A model generated the notes under the pieces. The model was not told the DNA's origin, searched no databases, and saw nothing but the letters and a program-made list of their open reading frames with translations. A stretch of DNA of 64,000 bases from an uncultured Mycoplasma sp. Its GTDB lineage: Bacteria > Bacillota_I > Bacilli_A > RF39 > UBA660. Positions within the stretch are counted from its first letter, which is position 1, and each line of letters begins with the position of its first letter. This document shows, piece after piece, positions 6,871-13,470 of this stretch. The stretch spans positions 1-64,000 of the forward strand of contig CAMNSE010000005.1 of assembly GCA_946554525.1 (NCBI GenBank), written 5' to 3'. The translations under genes and the position numbers were made by a program.

Positions 6871-7601
6871 AAAACAAAATATTTATAAATAGTGTCGTAG
6901 AATACTTAAATTTAATGGAAGAAAATTTAGATATTATTAAATTAACAAAATTATATTCTAAAATTCATAATCCAAAAGTGGATGTTGAGTTTTCAAATGA
7001 TGAAGTTCAAGAGTTCAACAATTACATTCATAATAAAGATGTTTCTTCTATTGTTAAACTTTTTGAGTCAAAAGAAAATATTGCTTGGGAAGTTTTAAAA
7101 GACATAATTCACGAAAAAACAGAAGGCTTATGGCAATTTGTTATGGATAATGCTTATGATAAATGGAAATCTAGTGAAATGAGTCGAGAGGATTTTTTAA
7201 ATCAACTAACTGATTATGAAAAATTGGCTGTAATGTTTGGCAACTTTAATTATCAAGTGGAAAATGGAGGCTTGTATCAATGGCATGATAATAGTTATAG
7301 CGAGGATTTAGGCTCTTTATACGACTTTTTAGATAATTGTGATTATGATAAAAAAGATAAGTTTATGCAAGTCCTTGATGATTTCTCTTATGTAAAAACA
7401 GCTATAGAGGAGTTAGATCCTAATAATGATTGGTACAATGAAGATTGTCAAACAAGATTCGAAACATTAAAGTATTATGATAAAGATTATTATTCTATTC
7501 AAGATGGTTGGAAGAATTATTTTGAAAATTATTTGATTACTAATATACCTGATGAATATGTGCAGATGATATATCAATTAGAAAGGAATATTAATGTATG
7601 A
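6867..7601 (+). CDS. DUF4375/DMP19-like protein (ATA start)
   Basis: 244 residues from ATA. The central segment (about 110-150) has the family-like pattern LAVMFGNFNYQVENGGLYQ(W), that is E-V-x-NGG followed by Q and an aromatic. The protein is strongly acidic. Some members of this family (DMP19) are DNA mimics that bind a repressor. An acidic DNA-mimic role would fit next to ArdC, but that is inference from a motif. Ends in ERNINV. The TGA stop overlaps the ATG of the next gene. Confidence 0.65.
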   Translation: MENKIFINSVVEYLNLMEENLDIIKLTKLYSKIHNPKVDVEFSNDEVQEFNNYIHNKDVSSIVKLFESKENIAWEVLKDIIHEKTEGLWQFVMDNAYDKWKSSEMSREDFLNQLTDYEKLAVMFGNFNYQVENGGLYQWHDNSYSEDLGSLYDFLDNCDYDKKDKFMQVLDDFSYVKTAIEELDPNNDWYNEDCQTRFETLKYYDKDYYSIQDGWKNYFENYLITNIPDEYVQMIYQLERNINV

Positions 7602-7999
7602 TAGTATGGAATGAAAAAGTTAAAAAAAGTGAAGATGTAATAAAAGCAGTAATTAATCAATTATACAAAGATCAAATTAATACTGATGGTGTTGTTGAAA
7701 TTTTTAATAATGGAAAAGAACAAGGTTGCGTATTAAAGTTGTTCGATAAATATAATCCTAATCTTGATTTATGCATTTGGGCTTATTTGCCAAATAATCG
7801 GAAAATGAATAATCATATGGAAATTATTATTGGTAAACATATAAATTGTAACAATCTCAATATGTGGGATGGTGCTGATTTGGAGTCGTTTTCTTTTGAA
7901 GATGCTAAAGCTAGAGAAATGCATAATAATGCAAGAGATTTTATTATAGAAATAATAACAAAAAATTTAGAGAAAACTTATGATATTTCTAGATTGTGA
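7598..7999 (+). CDS. Cargo protein of the 'REQG...IWAC' paralogue family, member 3
   Basis: 133 residues. Residues about 33-70 (NNGKEQGCVLKLFD, then LDLCIWAYLPNN and MEIIIGKH) align with the shared block in the products at 3898 and 4503. It starts with ATG overlapping the upstream TGA (ATGA), so it needs no independent SD. No known function. It is the shortest member and shows the conserved block nearly alone. Confidence 0.72.
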   Translation: MIVWNEKVKKSEDVIKAVINQLYKDQINTDGVVEIFNNGKEQGCVLKLFDKYNPNLDLCIWAYLPNNRKMNNHMEIIIGKHINCNNLNMWDGADLESFSFEDAKAREMHNNARDFIIEIITKNLEKTYDISRL

Positions 8000-8003
8000 T
8001 GTT

Positions 8004-8019
8004 GGAGGGGTGATAAATA
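8004..8019 (+). promoter_or_regulatory. SD with ATA start, gene 8017-8334
   Basis: GGAGG (8004-8008), 8 nt including an in-frame TAA, then ATA at 8017. The only nearby ordinary start in frame is TTG at 8038, 29 nt from the SD. Confidence 0.7.
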
Positions 8020-8334
8020 GATAATAAGAGATTATCCTTGGGTGATTTACTATTAGAAATAGGTAAATTAGTAAAAGAATATGAAGATGGAGTTTCGGTG
8101 GAAAAAACAAAAGAAGAAGATCTTTATAGTATAAATCAAGTTATAGATTTATATCCTATGTTGTCAAAACATATCTTAACTAATGCAATAAACAATAGTG
8201 AATTAAAAGTGACATGGATTGGCAATAAAAGATATTTTAATTTAAGCGATATCGATGATTACTTACAAAAAAAACAAGATAAAGTTGTTAATGATATTCC
8301 TGAAAAACTTGAAAGTTGGAGGAATAAAGCATAG
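8017..8334 (+). CDS. Excisionase-like helix-turn-helix protein (ATA start)
   Basis: 105 residues from ATA. The C-terminal half (about 35-90) resembles excisionase or MerR-like winged HTH domains: LYSINQVIDLYP for the first helices, a TWIGNKRYF wing and LSDIDDYL. It lies directly upstream of the integrase and overlaps it. That is the usual place for a recombination directionality factor that promotes excision. The exact family is uncertain. Confidence 0.7.
   Translation: MDNKRLSLGDLLLEIGKLVKEYEDGVSVEKTKEEDLYSINQVIDLYPMLSKHILTNAINNSELKVTWIGNKRYFNLSDIDDYLQKKQDKVVNDIPEKLESWRNKA
8318..8333 (+). promoter_or_regulatory. SD with ATA start overlapping a TAG stop, integrase gene
   Basis: GGAGG (8318-8322), 8 nt, ATA at 8331-8333, sharing bases with the excisionase gene's TAG (ATAG). 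This is the direct counterpart of the common ATGA overlap. The first in-frame ATG is 204 nt downstream. Confidence 0.82.
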
Positions 8335-9911
8335 CAAAACTTTTAAGCAAAAAAGTAGTTGATCGTTTTTCTATTTCTTATAGTGAGGCAAAACGATTAG
8401 GGATTACAGATGAAGATTTAAAATATATTACTGAATTAAGCCCTACAGATTTTAGAATTTCGATTCCTGCTTTTGATAAAAGAAGAACAAAGCTAGTTCA
8501 TGAATTATTAGAAGCTATAAGAATAAAGTATGAGATGCTTGATCAGATTGATAAGGATCAAAAGGAAATTAAAGAAAAAGAAGAAACTTTAAAGGATTCT
8601 AGAGGGAAAGTCACTAAATATAGTTTGGTAAGAGATGGTGTAGAACTTTATTTGAAAGAAAGAAAAAAGGATCACGATAGAGAGTTTATCCAAGTATCTA
8701 CCTATGAAAATGATATTTATGACTTTCAAAATAGTAAGTATCTTTCTGATTATGGTATTTTTGATGTTCCTATAAATGAAATTGATGATGATTATGCACA
8801 AGGCTTTGTTGATTACTTATGGGATCGTACTGCTACTAGAGGTAAAAATAAAGGTAAAAGATTATCAGAGAATACCATTTATAAACCTTTTTCTTTTGTG
8901 CATAAACTTTTTAATTATTTTAAGGATGATTTAAAAATAATTACAAGTAATCCATTTGATAATGTAAAAAGAAAACCCCATGCAGTTGCTGAAGATAAGG
9001 AATACTTTACTGATGAAGAAATGCATTATATAAAGGATAAATTAGAGTTTGAAAATATTAGATTCAAGACTTTAATTACTTTTATGATGGATATGGGATG
9101 TCGTAGAGAAGAAGCTCTTGCTATCAAATGGAGTGATCTTAATTGGTTTAGAGGTACTGTCAGTATTGAAAGGGCTTTTGTTAAATCTAAAATTGATAAT
9201 AGATATATAATTAAACCTGTAAAACGAAAGAAAAGTGAAAGAGAAATCATTTGTACAAGTTATGTATTAGAATTATTGAAGAACTATAAGAAATTCAAAG
9301 AAGCGTGTGGTTTTGTAGTAAATGATGATGATTTCGTTTTTACAGCATGGGATAGTATGGACATTGTAGATCCTGATCGTTATACTAGAGAATTCAAATT
9401 GTTTATTCAAAAAATTGGATTAAAAAAAGATGTTCCTTTGAAAAATATGAGAGCAACAAATACTTCTTTCTATGTTGCTCGTGGTAAAAATTTAAAAGCT
9501 ATACAAAACAGAGTTGGTCATGAAAATATCGAGACCACTCTAACATATTATGCTCAAGCAAATTATAATGAGGATAAAAAGTTAGTTCAATTATATGAAG
9601 AAGAGTTTTATAATAAACTTGGTTTAACGATGGCTGATTTATATCGTATAGTCACTAATCGTTTTACAGATAATAAAAAATTGGTTAGTGTATTAGAAAA
9701 AATTGGGGATGAGTTTATTGATGATTCTAATTATGATATCCAATTAGAAAGATGTCAGAATTACTTCAGGGAGTTATTTCCTATTTTCGATAAAATTATA
9801 AAGATTGATTCATTATTAGATGATGATGAAATTGATCACATCTTTGAGGGATTCCAAGCTCTATATCATACTATAAAAATTGATGTTTTAGAGCCAAGAA
9901 TTAAAATATAA
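8331..9911 (+). CDS. int: Tyrosine integrase of the element (ATA start)
   Basis: 526 residues from ATA. The N-terminal arm-binding region (about 1-100) is followed by a core-binding SAM-like domain and a catalytic domain. Visible catalytic residues are R in MGCRREEAL, R in the LKNMRATNTS box (the usual His of HxxR appears as Lys), H in VGHENIETT and the tyrosine in LTYYAQ. A C-terminal extension of about 110 residues follows. It sits about 240 bp from the tRNA-Trp fragment. It would integrate and excise the element there. Confidence 0.9.
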   Translation: MAKLLSKKVVDRFSISYSEAKRLGITDEDLKYITELSPTDFRISIPAFDKRRTKLVHELLEAIRIKYEMLDQIDKDQKEIKEKEETLKDSRGKVTKYSLVRDGVELYLKERKKDHDREFIQVSTYENDIYDFQNSKYLSDYGIFDVPINEIDDDYAQGFVDYLWDRTATRGKNKGKRLSENTIYKPFSFVHKLFNYFKDDLKIITSNPFDNVKRKPHAVAEDKEYFTDEEMHYIKDKLEFENIRFKTLITFMMDMGCRREEALAIKWSDLNWFRGTVSIERAFVKSKIDNRYIIKPVKRKKSEREIICTSYVLELLKNYKKFKEACGFVVNDDDFVFTAWDSMDIVDPDRYTREFKLFIQKIGLKKDVPLKNMRATNTSFYVARGKNLKAIQNRVGHENIETTLTYYAQANYNEDKKLVQLYEEEFYNKLGLTMADLYRIVTNRFTDNKKLVSVLEKIGDEFIDDSNYDIQLERCQNYFRELFPIFDKIIKIDSLLDDDEIDHIFEGFQALYHTIKIDVLEPRIKI

Positions 9912-9954
9912 TATAAGTTATAAAAATTAAACCCCTAACAATAGTTTTTGTAAT

Positions 9955-10008
9955 TTTGGTACACAAGAAATACGATGACTAAAATTATTGTACCAATTGT
10001 GTACCAAA
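9955..10008. repeat. 12-bp perfect inverted repeat between integrase and att site
   Basis: TTTGGTACACAA (9955-9966) and TTGTGTACCAAA (9997-10008) are exact inverted copies, with a third partial copy TTGTACCAA at 9988-9996. The position between int and the attachment core suggests integrase or excisionase arm sites. The surrounding 9912-10244 contains no gene: it holds these repeats, the att core and a small hairpin. Confidence 0.6.
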
Positions 10009-10148
10009 TGCTTAAACTAATGTGAATTATTTTTAATTATTTTTAATTTTTAATGAATTAAAATTGATTAAAAGTAATTGACTAAATGCCATATTTTCCT
10101 GTATAATTAGGTTATTAGGAGCAAATGCAGAGGGTGGTCGATTTACAC

Positions 10149-10191
10149 TCCAAAACTTTTGATGGGAGTTCGATTCTCTCCGCCCCTGCCA
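10149..10191 (+). other. attR-like site: 3' half of tRNA-Trp
   Basis: From the anticodon loop (CTCCAAA, Trp CCA) to a 3' CCA end this is a good tRNA-Trp 3' half. It has the 3' anticodon strand, the T-arm GGGAG-TTCGATT-CTCTC, the acceptor strand CGCCCCT, discriminator G and encoded CCA. The DNA to the left does not pair with it, so no whole tRNA is present. It therefore marks the element boundary, and the reconstituted tRNA-Trp should lie at the other end, left of the window. Confidence 0.85.
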
Positions 10192-10201
10192 AGTGAGTAT
10201 T

Positions 10202-10219
10202 ACTCCAAATTAATGGAGT
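10202..10219 (+). terminator. Short hairpin after the tRNA fragment
   Basis: ACTCCA (10202-10207) pairs with TGGAGT (10214-10219), followed by a short TT. It may be the original tRNA-Trp terminator, but it is weak. Confidence 0.3.
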
Positions 10220-10244
10220 TTAGATATATTTTAGGAGAAAAGAT

Positions 10245-10499
10245 ATGGAATTTAAAGAATTTTCTAACCCTGAATCAAAAGATTATGATATTACTTCTTG
10301 CTTAGATTGCTCGGATCCTATTAAGAATGACCAAATTAATCCTTATACTGAGCAATTAATTGATTTAATCGGCATATTAGAAAACATATCTGAAGCAGAA
10401 TTGCTACAGAATTATGGAATAACATTGCAAGAGTATTTTAATCCAAATTTAGAAACTATAAATAAAGTTAGAGAACGTTTTGGTGTCAGTAGAAAATAA
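10245..10499 (+). CDS. Small acidic hypothetical protein
   Basis: 84 residues, ATG start behind TTTTAGGAGAAAAGAT. Soluble and acidic, with a Cys-Cys pair (SCLDCSD) near residue 20. No family recognised. It is the first chromosomal gene past the att site and would lie just downstream of tRNA-Trp in an empty chromosome. A clear terminator follows. Confidence 0.65.
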   Translation: MEFKEFSNPESKDYDITSCLDCSDPIKNDQINPYTEQLIDLIGILENISEAELLQNYGITLQEYFNPNLETINKVRERFGVSRK

Positions 10500-10509
10500 A
10501 TAAGAAATA

Positions 10510-10535
10510 AACTCCAAACTGATTTGGAGTTTTTA
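10510..10535 (+). terminator. Rho-independent terminator
   Basis: AACTCCAAA (10510-10518), loop CTGA, TTTGGAGTT (10523-10531), then TTT. It separates the small gene from the convergent GH3 gene. Confidence 0.85.
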
Positions 10536-11696
10536 TATGTTCTCTAAAATATTATATTTATTTTTTATATTAATTATTTTTTTTACGGAATTATTAATTT
10601 GACTTTCTGAAATACTTTTGTTATTAATTAATTCTTTAATAATATTAACTGCTTCAATTGGGTCTTCTGGCATTAATAAAATATCAACTCCAGCATTAAT
10701 AGCTAACTCATAAATTTCGTTGTTAGTATAATTTTTAGTAATGGCTTTCATATTTAAGGCATCAGTAATCACGATGTTTTGATAGTTAAGCTCTTTTCTT
10801 AAATAATTATTTATAAGTTCTTTTGATAAAGAAGCAGGAGTATTATCATTTGTGATATTTGGTATGGACAGATGTCCAATCATAATAACTTCAGCACCAT
10901 TTTTAATGGCATTATTAAAAGGTATAATGTCTAGATTTAATAGTTCTTCTTTTGTTTTATTTATGATAGGAAGATCCTTGTGAGAATCAGTTTCAGTGTT
11001 ACCATGCCCTGGGAAATGTTTATAAACAGGAATTATTGAACTGTCTTGTAATCCTTTTGCTAAAGACAATCCCATTTTAGATACTAAATATGGATCAGAG
11101 CCAAAACTTCTATCTCCAATAACTTTATTATTAGGATTGGAGTAAACATCTAATACTGGAGCAAAATCCATATTTATACCAAATTTTTTTAAATCGCTCG
11201 CTATTAATTTTCCAGTTTCATATGCTAATTTTTCATCATTAGTAGAACCTATTTCTTCCATAGCAGGAATATTATTTAATGTAATTCCTGGTATATTTTC
11301 TAACCTTTGAATTCTACCTCCTTCTTGATCTGTTGAAATAAACATTGGAATTTTTGAAGTGCTCTTTATTTCGTTCAGAAAATTTACTGTATTCTCATAA
11401 TCAGTAATGTTCTCTTTAAATACTATAAATCCTCCCGGCTTTACCTCTTCTAATATTTTTTTAAATTCATCATTTATTTCTGGTTTTCGATAGGCTACTA
11501 TCATCATTTGACCTATTTTTTCTTCTAATGTCATATTATTAATAATTTTTTCTATTTTATCTTCTTCACTTTTAATAGTTGTCCTATTATCGGGAGTAGG
11601 TTTATTATTCTCTTTTTTAGAAAAATATTTTTGTAAAGAAAATCCTACTACTAATAAAATAATTAATATAATAATAATTCTTTCTAAATATTTCAT
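10533..11696 (-). CDS. nagZ: Membrane-anchored GH3 beta-N-acetylhexosaminidase
   Basis: 387 residues from the ATG at 11696; an in-frame GTG at 11711 lies within the likely SD. An N-terminal transmembrane anchor (about residues 5-22) precedes a single GH3 TIM barrel. The barrel shows FISTDQEGGRIQRL, the KHFPGHGNTETDSH signature and ITDALNMKAI, whose Asp is the expected nucleophile. It should remove N-acetylglucosamine from muropeptides outside the membrane during wall turnover. The family assignment is firm, the substrate inferred. Confidence 0.9.
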   Translation of the reverse strand: MKYLERIIIILIILLVVGFSLQKYFSKKENNKPTPDNRTTIKSEEDKIEKIINNMTLEEKIGQMMIVAYRKPEINDEFKKILEEVKPGGFIVFKENITDYENTVNFLNEIKSTSKIPMFISTDQEGGRIQRLENIPGITLNNIPAMEEIGSTNDEKLAYETGKLIASDLKKFGINMDFAPVLDVYSNPNNKVIGDRSFGSDPYLVSKMGLSLAKGLQDSSIIPVYKHFPGHGNTETDSHKDLPIINKTKEELLNLDIIPFNNAIKNGAEVIMIGHLSIPNITNDNTPASLSKELINNYLRKELNYQNIVITDALNMKAITKNYTNNEIYELAINAGVDILLMPEDPIEAVNIIKELINNKSISESQINNSVKKIINIKNKYNILENI

Positions 11697-11798
11697 ATTA
11701 CACCTCTTCACTCTTTATTCTTATTATAATAATTTTATCAAAATTTTATGTAAAAATCTATTAACTAATGGTATAATATTAAAAATTAAGGAGTTAAT

Positions 11799-12344
11799 AT
11801 GAAAAAAGATCTTAGAGAGTATGCTAAAGAAGTGCATAAGAATATAGTTAATAAAAAAGAGCAAGATTCTAAAATAAGAGAAGCTTTATTTCAAGAAGAA
11901 GCCATTATAACATGTAAAAATGTTTTAATTTATGTTTCTTTTGGTGATGAAATAGATACATATGGCATTATTTATGAATTATTAAAAGTGGGGAAAAATG
12001 TTTATGTTCCAAAAGTATGTGGAGAATCCTTAAAATTTTATCATATTTACTCTTTATCTGATCTTGCTTTAGGAAAATTTGGAATTATGGAGCCTACTAC
12101 TAATGAAAAATTAGATAATTATCATGATTCTTGTATTATAGTTCCAGGCTTAATGTTTGATTCCAATTTAAATCGCCTTGGTTACGGTGGCGGATACTAT
12201 GACCGGTTTTTAAATGATAAGAATATTTTCAAAATAGGATTATGTTATCAGGAATTGCTAATAGATTTTTTAGAAGCCGAAGCACATGATGTTCCTATGG
12301 ATTTAGTGGTAACTCAAGAAAAGAAAAAACTTGTTAGTCGTTAA
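11799..12344 (+). CDS. 5-formyltetrahydrofolate cyclo-ligase
   Basis: 181 residues, ATG after TAAGGAG. The family signature NRLGYGGGYYDRFL lies at about residues 126-139, with an N-terminal basic helix and a VPGLMFD strand. It converts 5-formyl-THF to methenyl-THF using ATP in the cytosol. Usual length, intact. Its coding end forms part of a hairpin shared with the convergent htrA gene. Confidence 0.93.
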   Translation: MKKDLREYAKEVHKNIVNKKEQDSKIREALFQEEAIITCKNVLIYVSFGDEIDTYGIIYELLKVGKNVYVPKVCGESLKFYHIYSLSDLALGKFGIMEPTTNEKLDNYHDSCIIVPGLMFDSNLNRLGYGGGYYDRFLNDKNIFKIGLCYQELLIDFLEAEAHDVPMDLVVTQEKKKLVSR

Positions 12345-12353
12345 CAAGTTTTA
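12327..12353. terminator. Bidirectional terminator between convergent genes
   Basis: AAACTTGTTA (12327-12336) pairs with TAACAAGTTT (12342-12351) around a 5-nt loop. There are A-rich and T-rich flanks on the two sides. It overlaps the last codons of the cyclo-ligase gene. Confidence 0.65.
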
Positions 12354-13469
12354 ATTTGCTGTAAGTTTAACTTTTACTTCTATTTCTTTATTATTTCTAA
12401 TAATTGTTAATTTCATTTCATCGCCCACATTGTGGTTATATAAATAGTATCTTAAATAAGCATTTGAAGGAACATCTTTATCATCAACTTTTATAATAAT
12501 ATCTCCTTCTTTTACTCCAGCTAAAAGAGCTGGGCTTTTCTTTTCTATTTCTGTTACTATTATACCACTTGTAATATTTGTATCTTTAACAATAGTATAA
12601 TAATCTCTATATTGGTAAGGATTTGTATATACTGCTGAAATATCCATCATGTATACTCCTAAATATGGTCGTACCACTTTATTTCCATTTATTAATTCTT
12701 CAGCATATTTAATTGCAATTTCAATCGGAATTGCAAAGCCCATACCTTCAATTTTATCACTAGCTAGTTTAATTGATGTTATTCCAATTACTTCTCCATT
12801 AGCGTTTGAAAGCGGTCCACCGCTATTACCATTATTAATTGCTGCATCGGTTTGAATGGTATTTACAATCATTGGTGTTTTAGTATTACCGCTAGTCATC
12901 TCAACTTCTACTAGTCTATCTTTACCAGAAATTATTCCTCGTGTGACGCTCCAAGAGTAAGCACTATCTATAGGAGCTCCAATAGCAAACGCTGTATCTC
13001 CTAATTTTAAATCTTCACTGCTTCCTATAGTTGCTATTTTTTTAATATATTCTTTACCTACTGATAAAACAGCTATATCTGAATATACGTCGCTACCAAC
13101 AATTTCTGCTTTTACAACTGTTTCATCTGTAAATTTAACATAGACATCATCAGCATTAGAAATAACATGGTTATTAGTTAAAAGATAAGCGGTATTTCCA
13201 TCTACTTTGTAGACAAATCCGGTACCAGATGCATAAGCTTGTTCTTTTACATATGTATTAACAACAACAACGGAATCGTATACTTTATCTACAGCTTCGG
13301 CAATACCTGTATCAGTAATTGTTACATTTTTGTCTAACTTAGTAACTGTTGTACCTATTATATTAGGGTAGAAATGAAATACTAGGTACATACTTGTAGC
13401 TCCTAAGAAAAATACAAGTATTACTATAATTCCATTTCTTAGTGTATGTTTTTGTTTTAATTCATTCAT
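12351..13469 (-). CDS. htrA: HtrA/DegP-type serine protease
   Basis: 372 residues. An N-terminal transmembrane anchor (about 13-34) is followed by a trypsin-like domain with the catalytic triad visible: His in LLTNNHVIS, Asp in SDIAVLSV and Ser in NNGNSGGPL. A C-terminal PDZ domain (about 270-370) includes AGVKEGDIIIKVDD. It acts at the outer face of the membrane in envelope protein quality control. Start ATG, one base from the end of the upstream Abi gene, so probably co-transcribed with it. Confidence 0.93.
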   Translation of the reverse strand: MNELKQKHTLRNGIIVILVFFLGATSMYLVFHFYPNIIGTTVTKLDKNVTITDTGIAEAVDKVYDSVVVVNTYVKEQAYASGTGFVYKVDGNTAYLLTNNHVISNADDVYVKFTDETVVKAEIVGSDVYSDIAVLSVGKEYIKKIATIGSSEDLKLGDTAFAIGAPIDSAYSWSVTRGIISGKDRLVEVEMTSGNTKTPMIVNTIQTDAAINNGNSGGPLSNANGEVIGITSIKLASDKIEGMGFAIPIEIAIKYAEELINGNKVVRPYLGVYMMDISAVYTNPYQYRDYYTIVKDTNITSGIIVTEIEKKSPALLAGVKEGDIIIKVDDKDVPSNAYLRYYLYNHNVGDEMKLTIIRNNKEIEVKVKLTAN

Positions 13470-13470
13470 T

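Larger units (their letters stand above)
1..10191. mobile_element. Right part of an integrated element ending at a tRNA-Trp 3' fragment
   Basis: The stretch ends at a 43-bp copy of the 3' half of tRNA-Trp (10149-10191). Just inside that end lie a tyrosine integrase (8331-9911) and an excisionase-like gene (8017-8334). Further in are an ArdC-like antirestriction gene, an XerC/D-like recombinase, an IS110-family copy and several orphan genes. Genes beyond 10.5 kb are ordinary housekeeping genes. The left end and the intact tRNA-Trp are expected upstream of the window, so the element is incomplete here. No conjugation genes are visible, so I cannot say whether it is an ICE, an integrated plasmid or a satellite. 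Confidence 0.8.

Noticed and set aside
6877-6900. GTCGTAGAAT near 6891 as another copy of the IS110 16-mer
   Set aside because: Only about ten bases match, inside a coding region; likely chance.
2801-9911. Internal ATG or TTG codons as the true starts of the cargo genes
   Set aside because: They lie 18-276 nt downstream of strong SD sites, have no SD of their own, and several would cut conserved domains. The ATA codons sit at the right distance in every case.
10117-10191. A complete tRNA gene ending at 10191
   Set aside because: AGGAGCA at 10117 matches the acceptor partner only partly, and no D-arm or 5' anticodon strand pairs. Only the 3' half is a tRNA.
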